The notes: generated by a model not told the origin, from the sequence alone. DNA of 64,000 nucleotides from Myroides sp. JBRI-B21084 (GCF_030545015.1 NZ_CP120653.1:682001-746000), one strand, 5' to 3'; shown: positions 51,585 through 60,792, counted from the first letter of the stretch. Numbers and translations: made by a program.

Positions 51585-52443
51585 TTAACAAAGCATTGGT
51601 TCGTTTTATGGCCACATCATCTTTATAATCTAACCATTCTTGGCCGTTGCGTTTACGCATAAAATTATCGTACAAACGGTAACAAGCAATGTTGCGTACG
51701 GCATTGTATAAATTTTTAGGTTTGCCAGGTAATGCACGTAAGCTTAATGAAAAACCAGGAGTTAAATATTTCATATAATGCCACCAACCTTCGGGCATGT
51801 ATAACATTTCGCCATGTTGTAAATTGGTTCTATAAGGTGTGATTTTTTGTAACGCAGGAAAACGTTCAAAATTGGGATTGTCAAAATTTATATCTTCATG
51901 GCATATCCACGAATATGGCAAACGATACATGTATTTTGTTTGCGCAGGATCAACCAAAACACACTGTTTATTTCCACTAAAATGTATGTGAAAAATGTTT
52001 GATAAATCAATATCGTAATGCATAAAAACTTTTGCATCTTCACCACCAAAAAACACCAATGGCAAACTTTTTATTAAGCGTAAACCTAAATCGGGCCAGC
52101 GCATATCATTTTTTAACGATGGAACATCTTTCATTAGGTTGTATAGAAAAATACGCAAATCAGTAGGTCCTTTTTCTAAAATGTCAATATATTCTGCCAT
52201 TGTCATTTTAAAATCGGGTTCGTTTACTTTTTTGGTATAATCGGTTTTGCGGCTATCGTAAAGTGGTACGGTTTTATTACCAGCAATTTCTTTAATAAAA
52301 TCTAAATTCCATTTTGTGAACGCTGGCCAATCCTCGATTTGATTTGTAATTACTACCGGTTTTTGTTTTTTGTAGTAATTTTCAATAAATTCTTTTTTTG
52401 TAAGCTTTGTTACACGTTCAATTTCTATATAATTAAATCCCAT
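51580..52443 (-). CDS. cupin-like JmjC-type dioxygenase
   Basis: 287 residues. A double-stranded beta-helix has the iron motif His-x-Asp in MHYDIDLSNIFHIHF and the distal His in PEGWWHYMKY. PVVITNQIEDWPAFTKW near the N-terminus is the usual start of Cupin_8/JmjC hydroxylases, and LQHGEMLYMPEGWWHYM is highly typical. It probably uses 2-oxoglutarate and oxygen to hydroxylate a protein or small molecule; the target is unknown. Confidence 0.85.
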   Translation of the reverse strand: MGFNYIEIERVTKLTKKEFIENYYKKQKPVVITNQIEDWPAFTKWNLDFIKEIAGNKTVPLYDSRKTDYTKKVNEPDFKMTMAEYIDILEKGPTDLRIFLYNLMKDVPSLKNDMRWPDLGLRLIKSLPLVFFGGEDAKVFMHYDIDLSNIFHIHFSGNKQCVLVDPAQTKYMYRLPYSWICHEDINFDNPNFERFPALQKITPYRTNLQHGEMLYMPEGWWHYMKYLTPGFSLSLRALPGKPKNLYNAVRNIACYRLYDNFMRKRNGQEWLDYKDDVAIKRTNALLK

Positions 52444-52628
52444 ATTTAAATTGTGTACATATAAAACAATTCAAAATTAAAGAATAATTGTAATTGTTTT
52501 TTTAATTGACTTTTATTTAACAAATTGTATTGTTGAACTTAAAAAGACACACAAACCCTACTTAAATTTACGAAAATTTATTTTAAAAAGCAATGTGATT
52601 TGTCATGTTTTTTATTGGTTTACCCTTG

Positions 52629-52636
52629 TAGTTTTG
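52629..52636 (+). promoter_or_regulatory. possible -7 box of the CBS gene
   Basis: TAGTTTTG (TAnnTTTG) lies 56 bp upstream of the ATG. The stretch 52444-52692 otherwise shows no gene or structured element. Confidence 0.4.
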
Positions 52637-52692
52637 TTTTAGAAATGAAGCAATTTTCTATTAAAATAAACATAAATTAAAACAGAATTATT

Positions 52693-53112
52693 ATGAAACA
52701 AAGAGTTCCAGTATCGCAAATTATGACAACTAATTTAGAAACGTTAACCATTAATCAATCGCTTTACGAAGCAGAGAAAATGTTTAAAAAACACGGTATT
52801 AGACATATTCCTGTTGTTGAAGGTAAAAAGATTGTGGGTGTTTTAAGTTATTCTGATTTATTAAAAATTAGTTATGCCGATGTTACCGAAGGTGAAGAAG
52901 ATGTTGAAGCAGTTGTTTACGATATGTTTACTATACCACAAGTAATGGCTAAAACGCCTTTAACGGTAACTAGTGAAACAACTGTTAAAGAAGTTGTTGA
53001 GATTTTATCTAAAGAAACTTTTCATTCGTTACCAGTAGTTGAAAACGATGGCGAGTTGGTTGGTATTGTTACTACTACCGATTTGTTAAATTACTTTTTA
53101 GAACAATATTAG
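52693..53112 (+). CDS. CBS-domain protein
   Basis: 139 residues made of two tandem CBS motifs: VSQIMTTNLETLTINQSLYE with GIRHIPVVEGKKIVGVLSYSDL, and VMAKTPLTVTSETTVKEVVE with FHSLPVVENDGELVGIVTTTDL. A Bateman-module pair of this size normally binds adenosine nucleotides and acts as an energy sensor, but its partner is not evident. It stands alone with its own terminator. Confidence 0.9.
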   Translation: MKQRVPVSQIMTTNLETLTINQSLYEAEKMFKKHGIRHIPVVEGKKIVGVLSYSDLLKISYADVTEGEEDVEAVVYDMFTIPQVMAKTPLTVTSETTVKEVVEILSKETFHSLPVVENDGELVGIVTTTDLLNYFLEQY

Positions 53113-53120
53113 TTTAAAAT

Positions 53121-53148
53121 AAAAGGTTTGCAAATTTGCAAACCTTTT
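53121..53148. terminator. palindromic terminator
   Basis: AAAAGGTTTGCAAA followed directly by its inverse, a 28-bp perfect palindrome, then T-rich sequence. It separates the CBS gene from the convergent NlpC-like gene. Confidence 0.8.
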
Positions 53149-53153
53149 ATTAT

Positions 53154-53774
53154 TTATAGTTGTAGTTTTTTTATAACTATTTTTTTGTCTAAACTCATAC
53201 CTCCAGGGTTACAACCTGGTTTTCCTTCGGGTATATTTATGTTTTGTTTTTTAAAATGATCTACTCAAATTGGGAAAAATTGGTTTGAATTAGGTTCTTT
53301 ATATGTCATTGGAAACAACTTAAAAAAAGCTTTGTTTTTATTGGCGAATTTAAAAGCATCGTACACCAATTCAGAACAATAATACTTACCGTTGTTATAT
53401 AAAAAATCATCATCATAAGGTACACCTAAATTTGTTTCACAAAAAGCAATAGCCTTAGGGATAAGAGATGTGTATTTTGGCTTTAAAGTACCTACATAAA
53501 CAGTGCTTTTGGTGTATTTTAAAAAAACGTTTAAAGGTGTTTTTACTACTGCTTCGCCAATTGCTTCGTACACAAAAAAATCGTTATTATTGGTTGTAGA
53601 TACTAACCCCATGTGGTTAAAATCGTTGTTGTTGTATCCGTTTGTAACAGCGTTTATGGCATTACACATAGGGCCACAATCGATATTTATAAATAATAAA
53701 TCGCCATTTTTTAGTTGACTTTTCTGAGCAAATACTGAAATTGATAGCAGTAAAAATAAAATTATGTTTTTCAT
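53154..53774 (-). pseudogene. secreted NlpC/P60-like (YiiX-type) protein with an internal TGA
   Basis: The signal peptide ends at VFAQK. The papain-like circularly permuted NlpC/P60 core includes NGDLLFINIDCGPMCNAIN, NDFNHMGLVS (His) and KYYCSELVYDAF (Cys). The first stop is TGA at 53267-53265, giving 169 residues that end NSNQFFPI. The same frame continues 36 codons past it: VDHFKKQNINIPEGKPGCNP followed by GGMSLDKKIVI, to TAA at 53156-53154. Relatives as I recall them carry Trp after FP-x and this proline/glycine tail, so TGG has probably become TGA. The catalytic part is complete, so the shortened protein (53265-53774) may still function. Confidence 0.65.
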
Positions 53775-53786
53775 ATAGGTAAAAAC

Positions 53787-54506
53787 TTACTCAGCGTTTT
53801 TAAAATTAGGATTGTAAATTTTTTCAAAATCTAAAGGTTCAATCGCATTGTTTGTAGAAAAATCACCAATTTTAGTTCTACGTAAAGCAGTTAAGTGACC
53901 ACCTGAATTTAGCGCTTTTCCAAAATCAAATGCCAAAGATCGTATGTAAGTGCCTTTGCTACAAACTACTCTAAAATCAATTTCGGGTAAGTTAATTTTT
54001 GTAATTTCAAACTCAATAATTTCAATTTTTCTCGATTGAATTTCAACGGTTTCTCCAGCGCGTGCATGTTCATACAAGCGTTTTCCATCTTTTTTTAAGG
54101 CAGAAAAAATAGGAGGAAATTGATCTATTTCGCCCAAAAATTTTTGTCTTGTATTTTCAATTAAATCGTTGGTAATATGATTTGTTGGAAAATTTTGATC
54201 TATTTCGGTTTCTAAATCGTACGATGGTGTAGTAGCGCCAACGGTTATTGTACCTGTATATTCTTTAATTTGTCCTTGTAATTCGGGTATGCGTTTGGTA
54301 AATTTTCCAGTACAAATAATTAATAAGCCCGATGCTAAAGGGTCTAAAGTACCCGCATGACCAATTTTAAATTTTTTAGGTAAATCTAAATTTTTAAGTA
54401 AGGCATATTTTACTTTGTTAACCGCCTGAAAAGAACTCCAAGTTAAAGGTTTGTCAATTAATAAAATTTGCCCTTCAAGAATTTCTTCTGTAGTAAATTT
54501 TTGCAT
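53787..54506 (-). CDS. truB: tRNA pseudouridine(55) synthase
   Basis: 239 residues. Conserved motifs are LIDKPLTWSSFQAVNKVK, HAGTLDPLASGLLIICTG (catalytic Asp) and CSKGTYIRSLAFDFGK. It makes pseudouridine 55 in the T loop of tRNA. It is shorter than E. coli TruB and lacks the long PUA domain, as usual in Bacteroidota. It overlaps uppP by one base and belongs to the ftsX-DUF3098-uppP-truB group. Confidence 0.95.
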   Translation of the reverse strand: MQKFTTEEILEGQILLIDKPLTWSSFQAVNKVKYALLKNLDLPKKFKIGHAGTLDPLASGLLIICTGKFTKRIPELQGQIKEYTGTITVGATTPSYDLETEIDQNFPTNHITNDLIENTRQKFLGEIDQFPPIFSALKKDGKRLYEHARAGETVEIQSRKIEIIEFEITKINLPEIDFRVVCSKGTYIRSLAFDFGKALNSGGHLTALRRTKIGDFSTNNAIEPLDFEKIYNPNFKNAE

Positions 54507-55321
54507 TATTTATTGTAAAAGTAAATTAGTAAAACAATGCCAATAACAATACGGTACCAACCCCAAAATTTAAATCCGTATTTTGTAAGTACAGCAATAA
54601 ATGTTTTTACAGCAATTAAGGCAGTTATAAAGGCAACAGTGTTACCAATTAAAAATAAATTAATATGGTGTTGATCTTGTAAAATCATTTCGTAGCCTTT
54701 CATTTCTGCTGCAGTACCTTTGCCCCATGTTTTTACAAAAACCGAGTAAACGGTAACAGCAAGCATGGTTGGTACAGCTAAAAAGAAAGAAAATTCTGCG
54801 GCAGACTTTCTGCTTAATCCTTGCGTCATTCCACCAATAATAGAAGCTGCCGAACGTGATGTGCCAGGCATCATGGCTAAACATTGCCAAAAACCAATGG
54901 TAATGGCTTTTTTAATAGTGATTTCTTTTTCGTTATGAATTTTGGGAGATTGAAACCAACGATCTACAAAAAGCAACACAATTCCTCCTAAAACCAATAC
55001 TGCTGAAATAGCTTTTTGATTTCCTAAAATGGCTTCAATCTTATCATCAAACAAATAGCCTAACACTAAGGCAGGTATTACGGCAATGGCAAGTTTTATG
55101 TAGAAATTAAAATTATTAAAATCGAAGAATTTTCTCCAATAAAGCACCACAATTGATAAAATAGCTCCGAATTGTATTGAAACTTGAAACATTTTTAAAA
55201 ATTCAGACTCATTCATTCCTAAAAGAGCCGCAGTAAAACCCATGTGTGCTGTTGATGAAATGGGTAAATATTCGGTTAATCCTTCAATTATTGCAATGAT
55301 GATGGCTTGTAGTAAATCCAT
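54506..55321 (-). CDS. uppP: undecaprenyl-diphosphate phosphatase
   Basis: 271 residues with about eight transmembrane helices. The two signature loops are IEGLTEYLPISSTAHMGF (Glu/Ser/His active-site motif) and MMPGTSRSAASIIGG. It dephosphorylates undecaprenyl diphosphate to recycle the cell-wall lipid carrier, and UppP also raises bacitracin tolerance in characterised species. It is followed directly by truB. Confidence 0.95.
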   Translation of the reverse strand: MDLLQAIIIAIIEGLTEYLPISSTAHMGFTAALLGMNESEFLKMFQVSIQFGAILSIVVLYWRKFFDFNNFNFYIKLAIAVIPALVLGYLFDDKIEAILGNQKAISAVLVLGGIVLLFVDRWFQSPKIHNEKEITIKKAITIGFWQCLAMMPGTSRSAASIIGGMTQGLSRKSAAEFSFFLAVPTMLAVTVYSVFVKTWGKGTAAEMKGYEMILQDQHHINLFLIGNTVAFITALIAVKTFIAVLTKYGFKFWGWYRIVIGIVLLIYFYNK

Positions 55322-55326
55322 TTATT

Positions 55327-55569
55327 TTATTTACTTTTTTTAGGATTTAAAAATATGGAATAAATACAAATTCCAAACCCAATAAAAATTACGGTTGGTG
55401 CTAAACGTATTCTTCTAAAACTAAAAACAGCATCGTTAAAAACATTAGGATCAGTGCTATTACCGCCAGCCATTAATAAAAAACCTAAGGCAATAACTGC
55501 TACACCTGCCAACAAAAACATGTAATTTTGTTTGGTAAATAAAAATGATTTTTCGGTTTTGTTTTCCAT
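55327..55569 (-). CDS. DUF3098 membrane protein
   Basis: 80 residues with two hydrophobic helices (~17-35, LLAGVAVIALGFLLMAGG; ~57-75, IFIGFGICIYSIFL) separated by a polar loop with the conserved FSFRRIRLAP motif. It is the standard small gene between ftsX and uppP in Bacteroidota. Function is unknown; the position suggests envelope or division work. Confidence 0.85.
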   Translation of the reverse strand: MENKTEKSFLFTKQNYMFLLAGVAVIALGFLLMAGGNSTDPNVFNDAVFSFRRIRLAPTVIFIGFGICIYSIFLNPKKSK

Positions 55570-55572
55570 AGT

Positions 55573-56451
55573 TTATAAGTATAAATCGTCTGATTTTAAA
55601 TTTAAAAAGCGTTGCGTTGCAAAATAAGTACTAATGTATGTAATTACAATACCCAGTAAAAATACGCCGCAACAAACTAAAAATATTGGTTTTTTATCGG
55701 CCATTAATTCTAAAGTTGGTAGCTTACTATCGGCATATGCAGTTAAAATTAAAATACCTATAATAGCAAAGCCAGCACCTATCATTCCTAATTTTACGCT
55801 GTTCCAAATAAATGGTTTGCGTATAAATGCTTTGGTTGCACCTACCATTTGCATGGTTTTTATAATGAAACGTTTAGAGTAAATAGATAGGCGTAACGAG
55901 CTGTTTATTAATAAAATAGATATAAATGCAAAAACAGCTGTTATAATTAATACCCAAAAACTAATGGTTTTAATGTTTTTATTTACCAAATCAACCAATT
56001 CAGGGTCGTAGGCAACTTCACTAACTAAAGGGTTTTCTTTAATGCTTAATTCAATTTCTTTAATAGAATCTTTTTCAATGTAAGCACCTTTAAAGTGTAG
56101 GTCAAAAGAATGTTGCAACGGGTTAAAACCTAAAAACTTTACAAAATCTTCACCAATTGTTTTTTGGTGGGTATTTGCAGCCGAATCTTTATGTACAAAT
56201 GTAAGATCTTTAATAAACTTTTGTTTACCTAATTCGGTTTGATAAGCAGCTAGTTGCTCTTCATTCACATCTTCTTTAAAATAGATAGACATTGGGATGT
56301 TTTCTTTAAAATTGTTCGATATTTTTTCATAATTAATTACGAACATTCCTAATGAACCTAACAAAAATAATACTAAGAAAATACTTAAAATAACCGAAAA
56401 GTAAGACGATAATAGTCTTCTCTTTTGATATCTTTCGTACGCTGTGGCCAT
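55573..56451 (-). CDS. ftsX: cell division protein FtsX
   Basis: 292 residues. It has an N-terminal transmembrane helix (~20-40), an extracytoplasmic domain (~40-165), then three more helices with the FtsX-type LLINSSLRLSIYSKRF and IKTMQMVGATKAFIRKPF between the second and third. FtsX partners the ATPase FtsE to control septal peptidoglycan hydrolases; ftsE is not in the window. It is the first gene of the ftsX-DUF3098-uppP-truB operon. Confidence 0.93.
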   Translation of the reverse strand: MATAYERYQKRRLLSSYFSVILSIFLVLFLLGSLGMFVINYEKISNNFKENIPMSIYFKEDVNEEQLAAYQTELGKQKFIKDLTFVHKDSAANTHQKTIGEDFVKFLGFNPLQHSFDLHFKGAYIEKDSIKEIELSIKENPLVSEVAYDPELVDLVNKNIKTISFWVLIITAVFAFISILLINSSLRLSIYSKRFIIKTMQMVGATKAFIRKPFIWNSVKLGMIGAGFAIIGILILTAYADSKLPTLELMADKKPIFLVCCGVFLLGIVITYISTYFATQRFLNLKSDDLYL

Positions 56452-56549
56452 AAACTTTTAAATTTTAATGGGTAAAGATAATAAACAATTTAAAAAAACA
56501 CCTTATCAAAATTTAGAATATTAAAAAAGTGTGGTGTTAATAAAAACAA

Positions 56550-56572
56550 AAAACCGATGAATTTTCATCGAT
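56550..56572 (-). terminator. intrinsic terminator of the 93-residue gene
   Basis: On the reverse strand CGATGAA / TTCATCG forms a 7-bp stem with flanking A/T pairs, then GGTTTTTTGTTTTT. It lies 30 bp past the stop of the gene at 56602. Confidence 0.7.
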
Positions 56573-56601
56573 TTTAAAGTTTAAAACATTTTTTTTAGCG
56601 T

Positions 56602-56883
56602 TTAGATAATTCTATAAATACGATTTATAGGTATGGTTACACCTTTTTTCAAAACAATATGTTCCGGTGTTACAGCCCAAACGGTTGTATTAGTTACTAA
56701 CTGTTCTTTGTCATCTTCAAAAAATATTTCAATTTTAACATGGTCTGTATTACCAATTGCCATTGCTTTTTCCAAATCTTGTTTACGTTGCAAAATTTCT
56801 TGTTTGTTTTGTAAAACATCGTTAGTAGGAAATACTAAATGCGCTATATCTTCTTTTTCAATTAACTTAAAAGTGGTTGTCAT
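56602..56883 (-). CDS. conserved hypothetical protein, 93 residues
   Basis: It is small, soluble and charged, with no signal peptide or membrane segment. It begins MTTTFKLIEKEDIAHLVFP, has a central charged helix, and ends with alternating strands (TTVWAVTPEHIVLKKGVTIPI followed by NRIYRII). I recall similar proteins in Bacteroidota without a function. It is transcribed alone. Confidence 0.7.
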   Translation of the reverse strand: MTTTFKLIEKEDIAHLVFPTNDVLQNKQEILQRKQDLEKAMAIGNTDHVKIEIFFEDDKEQLVTNTTVWAVTPEHIVLKKGVTIPINRIYRII

Positions 56884-57051
56884 AATTTTATAAATAAATA
56901 AGTTGTTTTGTGATATGTAAATGTAAAAAAATATTTTTTTTCACAAAATATTAAACATTTTATTTTTGTGTTTTTAAAAAAAAATATTTGAGGTTAATGG
57001 GGTTTGCCTTATACTTTAAAATAAAAATTTAGTAATGTTAATAAATTAAAG

Positions 57052-57059
57052 TAATTTTG
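57052..57059 (+). promoter_or_regulatory. possible -7 box of leuS
   Basis: TAATTTTG lies 28 bp upstream of the leuS ATG and fits TAnnTTTG; the -33 element is not clear. Confidence 0.4.
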
Positions 57060-57087
57060 TAATCGTTTAAAATTTTAGGTAAAGAAA

Positions 57088-59928
57088 ATGAAATACAATC
57101 CAAACGAAATTGAAGCTAAATGGCAAAAGTATTGGAGTGAAAATAACACTTTCAAGGCTAGTAATCAGTCAACAAAACCAAAATATTATGTGTTAGATAT
57201 GTTTCCGTACCCATCGGGTGCAGGTTTACACGTTGGGCATCCGCTTGGTTACATTGCGTCTGATATTTATGCACGTTACAAACGCCATCAAGGTTTTAAT
57301 GTTTTGCATCCGCAAGGATACGATTCGTTTGGTTTACCTGCCGAACAATATGCTATACAAACTGGGCAGCACCCTGCTGTAACTACCGAAACAAACATTA
57401 AGCGTTACCGTGAACAATTAGATAAAATTGGTTTCTCGTTTGATTGGAGTCGAGAAGTACGTACCTCAAACCCTGAATATTACAAACACACCCAGCAAAT
57501 ATTCATTCAGCTTTTTAACTCATGGTATAATAAAACAACCGACAAAGCCGAAAGTATTTGTACATTAATTGATGTTTTTTCTAAAGAAGGAAATGCTAAT
57601 GTTCATGCTGTTTCCGATGAAAATATTGAAATTTTTTCGGCAAATCAGTGGAATGCTTTTACAGCCGATGAACAAGAACGTATTTTATTAAAATACAGAT
57701 CGACTTATTTGGCTGAAACCGAAGTGAATTGGTGCCCTGCATTAGGAACAGTTTTAGCAAACGATGAAATTGTAAACGGCGTTTCAGAACGTGGTGGCCA
57801 CCCTGTTATTCGTAAAAAAATGACTCAGTGGAGCATGCGTATTTCAGCGTATGCAGAACGTTTGTTGCAAGGTTTAGAAACAATTGATTGGAGCGAATCT
57901 ATTAAAGAAGCGCAACGTAATTGGATAGGGAAATCGGTTGGTGCTTCAGTGGTATTTAATGTCATGTCGAGCGGAGTCGAGGCATCTCATCAAATTGAAG
58001 TTTTTACAACTCGTCCTGATACTATTTTTGGAGTAAATTTTATGACGTTGGCTCCAGAACATGAATTGGTTTCAAAAATTACCACCCCCGAACAAAAAGC
58101 TGCTGTTGATGCGTATGTAGAAGCTACTTCTAAACGATCTGAACGCGAACGTATGGCCGATGTTAAAACTATTTCGGGTGTATTTACCGGTGCGTATGCT
58201 GTTCATCCGTTTACACAAAAGCCAGTAGCAATTTGGATTGGCGATTATGTTTTAGCAGGATACGGAACAGGTGCTGTAATGGCGGTGCCGTGTGGCGATG
58301 AACGCGATTATGCTTTTGCAAATTATTTTGCAGGCCAAAACGGAATGCCCGAAATAATCAATATTTTTAATAAAGATATTTCTGAAGAAGCTTTTACAGA
58401 AAAAGCAGGTTTTGAATTACAAAATTCTGACTTTTTAAACGGATTAGATTACAAAGCAGCAACTAAAAAAGTTATTGAAGCACTTGAAAAAATAGGGCAG
58501 GGAAAAGCAAAAGTAAACTACCGTTTGCGCGATGCTGTTTTTTCGCGTCAGCGTTATTGGGGCGAACCTTTTCCGGTTTATTATGTAAACGGTTTACCTA
58601 AAATGATTGACCCGAAACATTTACCTATACATTTACCCGAAGTAGAAAAGTATTTACCAACCGAAGACGGACAGCCACCTTTAGGTAACGCAACCGTTTG
58701 GGCATGGGATACTGTAAATAATAAAGTAGTTGCAACCACCGAAATTAATAATGAAACCATTTTTCCGTTAGAATTAAATACCATGCCAGGTTGGGCAGGA
58801 TCGTCGTGGTATTGGTTGCGTTATATGGATGCTGCAAATGATACCGAAATGGCTTCTAAAGAAGCTATTGATTACTGGCAAAATGTTGATTTATATATTG
58901 GAGGAAGCGAACATGCAACCGGACATTTACTGTACTCGCGTTTTTGGAATAAGTTTTTAAAAGACCGCGGTTTGGTACCAACCGAAGAACCTTTTCAAAA
59001 GTTAATCAACCAAGGAATGATTTTGGGAATGAGTGCAATTGTTTACAGAATTTCTGGGACAAATAAATATATTTCTAAAAATCTTAAAAACGATTATGAG
59101 ATTGAAGAAATACGAGTTGATGTAAATTTAGTAAATGCTTCAGATGAAATTGATATAGAAGGATTAAGAAACTGGATTCCGGAATTTAAAGATGCTGAAT
59201 TTATATTAGAAAACGGAAGATATTATGTAGGTCGCGAGGTTGAAAAAATGTCTAAACGTTGGTATAATGTAGTAAACCCAGACGATATTTGTAACGAATA
59301 CGGTGCCGATACCTTGCGTTTATACGAAATGTTTTTAGGTCCGTTAGAGCAGGCAAAACCATGGAATACGGCTGGTATTACAGGTGTTTTTGGGTTCCTT
59401 AAAAAACTATGGCGTTTGTATGCCGATGATAACGGATTAATTGTTACCAACGACGAACCAACGGCCGAAATGTACAAATCGTTGCATAAAACAATTAAAA
59501 AAGTAACCGAAGATATTGAGAATTTCTCGTTTAATACATCGGTTTCTCAATTCATGATTTGTGTAAACGAACTGCAACAGCAAAAATGTAATCATCGTGC
59601 TATTTTAGAGCCGTTAGCAATTGTAATTTCGCCTTATGCACCGCATATTGCCGAAGAATTATGGAGTATGTTAGGGCATTCAGAATCGGTTTCGCAACAA
59701 CCGTTTCCAAAGTTCGAAGAAAAATATCTGGTTGAAAGTTCAAAAGAATATCCGGTTTCGTTCAACGGAAAAATGCGTTTTAAAATTGAATTACCTTTAG
59801 ATTTAACCGCAGAACAAATTGAAGAAATCATTATGAACGATGAACGTACACAAGCACAATTACAAGGTAAAACACCTAAAAAAGTAATTATCGTTCCTGG
59901 TAAAATCATCAATTTAGCTGGATTTTAA
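57088..59928 (+). CDS. leuS: leucine-tRNA ligase
   Basis: 946 residues, class I. The HIGH-type motif is in MFPYPSGAGLHVGHPLGY (~37-54), the editing (CP1) domain spans ~230-430 with FTTRPDTIFGVNFMTLAPEH and the VPCGDERDYAFA motif, and EKMSKRWYNVVNPDD (~720) carries the KMSKR signature in the form usual for Bacteroidota. The anticodon-binding and C-terminal domains complete it. It charges tRNA-Leu and clears misacylated tRNA. Unusually, residues ~291-301 (MSSGVEAS region) lie in an extra segment encoded by DNA resembling an intergenic repeat. Confidence 0.95.
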   Translation: MKYNPNEIEAKWQKYWSENNTFKASNQSTKPKYYVLDMFPYPSGAGLHVGHPLGYIASDIYARYKRHQGFNVLHPQGYDSFGLPAEQYAIQTGQHPAVTTETNIKRYREQLDKIGFSFDWSREVRTSNPEYYKHTQQIFIQLFNSWYNKTTDKAESICTLIDVFSKEGNANVHAVSDENIEIFSANQWNAFTADEQERILLKYRSTYLAETEVNWCPALGTVLANDEIVNGVSERGGHPVIRKKMTQWSMRISAYAERLLQGLETIDWSESIKEAQRNWIGKSVGASVVFNVMSSGVEASHQIEVFTTRPDTIFGVNFMTLAPEHELVSKITTPEQKAAVDAYVEATSKRSERERMADVKTISGVFTGAYAVHPFTQKPVAIWIGDYVLAGYGTGAVMAVPCGDERDYAFANYFAGQNGMPEIINIFNKDISEEAFTEKAGFELQNSDFLNGLDYKAATKKVIEALEKIGQGKAKVNYRLRDAVFSRQRYWGEPFPVYYVNGLPKMIDPKHLPIHLPEVEKYLPTEDGQPPLGNATVWAWDTVNNKVVATTEINNETIFPLELNTMPGWAGSSWYWLRYMDAANDTEMASKEAIDYWQNVDLYIGGSEHATGHLLYSRFWNKFLKDRGLVPTEEPFQKLINQGMILGMSAIVYRISGTNKYISKNLKNDYEIEEIRVDVNLVNASDEIDIEGLRNWIPEFKDAEFILENGRYYVGREVEKMSKRWYNVVNPDDICNEYGADTLRLYEMFLGPLEQAKPWNTAGITGVFGFLKKLWRLYADDNGLIVTNDEPTAEMYKSLHKTIKKVTEDIENFSFNTSVSQFMICVNELQQQKCNHRAILEPLAIVISPYAPHIAEELWSMLGHSESVSQQPFPKFEEKYLVESSKEYPVSFNGKMRFKIELPLDLTAEQIEEIIMNDERTQAQLQGKTPKKVIIVPGKIINLAGF
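57960..57991. repeat. interspersed-repeat-like segment inside leuS
   Basis: TGTCATGTCGAGCGGAGTCG followed by AGGCATCTCATC. Its reverse complement, GATGAGATGCCTCGACTCCG and on to ATGACA, closely resembles the short GAGAT-CTCGACT-CGCTCGA-ATGACA repeats that, from general knowledge, are scattered between genes in many Flavobacteriia. Here it is translated as part of the leucyl-tRNA synthetase editing domain. Confidence 0.6.
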
Positions 59929-59955
59929 AAGTAAAATAGCATCTTTTTATACAAC

Positions 59956-59987
59956 AAACCGCTCAATAAACTGAGCGGTTTCTTTTT
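59956..59987 (+). terminator. intrinsic terminator of leuS
   Basis: AAACCGCTCA / TGAGCGGTTT, a 10-bp stem with a 6-nt loop, followed by a T run. Confidence 0.9.
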
Positions 59988-60026
59988 GGCTTATTTTTTG
60001 TATTAGCAAAAGAAAAATCTAGCATT

Positions 60027-60665
60027 ATGAAAAATCTACTACTTTTATTCGCCCTATTACTTACACAGATAACCTTTGCACAATCACAACAAAACGATTT
60101 TGCTTTTACAGCTAAAGCTGCTGCTGTACCTGTTTTTAATACCAATAGGTTAGGTGTAGAAGTTGGGTTGAGTTACTATTTAACCAATCGTTTTTCTGTT
60201 GGTACGCATTATTTGTACACTAATAATAAATTTACGCATGGCTTTGGCTATCCAACAAATAATGCAATTGTACACTTTTTAGCAATAAATGTTCCTTTAC
60301 AGTATGATTTTGTAAACGAAGGCAACTTTCAAATAGGTATGGGGATTGTTCCGGGGCTTATTTTAAGTACGTTGCGTGATAAAAATCAATTAAAAGAAGA
60401 AGAACATTACAATGAAGAAACAGGTGTTACTACCGTTATAAAAACCCCTATACGTTTAAATCGCGATGCGTATTTTGCACTTACACCAAATGTTGATGCA
60501 AAATTAAAAGTTGCAACTATTGAAGCCCAAAGTCACACCCAATTATATGTAACGGGCAATGCAGGTTATCAATTTGTATTTGGAAGTGGTGATTTTACCA
60601 AGCCAACCAATTTTAGAAATTATACGGTATCAATTGGGTTTGCTATTAAAGGCGCTTTAGAATAA
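60027..60665 (+). CDS. outer-membrane beta-barrel protein
   Basis: 212 residues with a signal peptide ending TFAQS. Strand-like segments (LGVEVGLSYYLTNRFSVGTHYL, AINVPLQYDFV, FQIGMGIVPGLILS, LYVTGNAGYQFVFGSG) indicate a small barrel. The role is unknown. It lies between leuS and the nor genes and is followed by a strong dyad at 60709-60752. Confidence 0.68.
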   Translation: MKNLLLLFALLLTQITFAQSQQNDFAFTAKAAAVPVFNTNRLGVEVGLSYYLTNRFSVGTHYLYTNNKFTHGFGYPTNNAIVHFLAINVPLQYDFVNEGNFQIGMGIVPGLILSTLRDKNQLKEEEHYNEETGVTTVIKTPIRLNRDAYFALTPNVDAKLKVATIEAQSHTQLYVTGNAGYQFVFGSGDFTKPTNFRNYTVSIGFAIKGALE

Positions 60666-60708
60666 TTATCAAAAGTAATTTTTTGTATTAAATAAAAATA
60701 TTTGTTTT

Positions 60709-60752
60709 AATAACTAAGGTTGTATGACACAAGTCATACAACCTTAGTTATT
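60709..60752. promoter_or_regulatory. 20-bp perfect inverted repeat upstream of norC
   Basis: A 20-base arm (60709-60728) and its exact inverse (60733-60752) surround a 4-nt loop; the core reads TATGACACAAGTCATA. It lies 44 bp past the barrel gene and 41 bp before norC. It can work as a terminator of the upstream gene (T-rich tract follows at 60760), but the TGAC-N4-GTCA core also looks like a Crp/Fnr-family operator, which would suit NO-dependent control. Confidence 0.55.
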
Positions 60753-60792
60753 TATGTGTTTTTTTTGTATTTAAATTTAAGCTGTTTTAAAT

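Noticed and set aside
53265..53267. TGA read as tryptophan (alternative genetic code)
   Set aside because: Another intact gene here (26403-28148) ends in TGA, and Trp is otherwise encoded by TGG throughout; a point mutation is simpler.
59240..59260. KMSKR instead of KMSKS in LeuRS as a lost motif
   Set aside because: KMSKRWYNVVNPD is, as far as I know, the usual form in Bacteroidota leucyl-tRNA synthetases.
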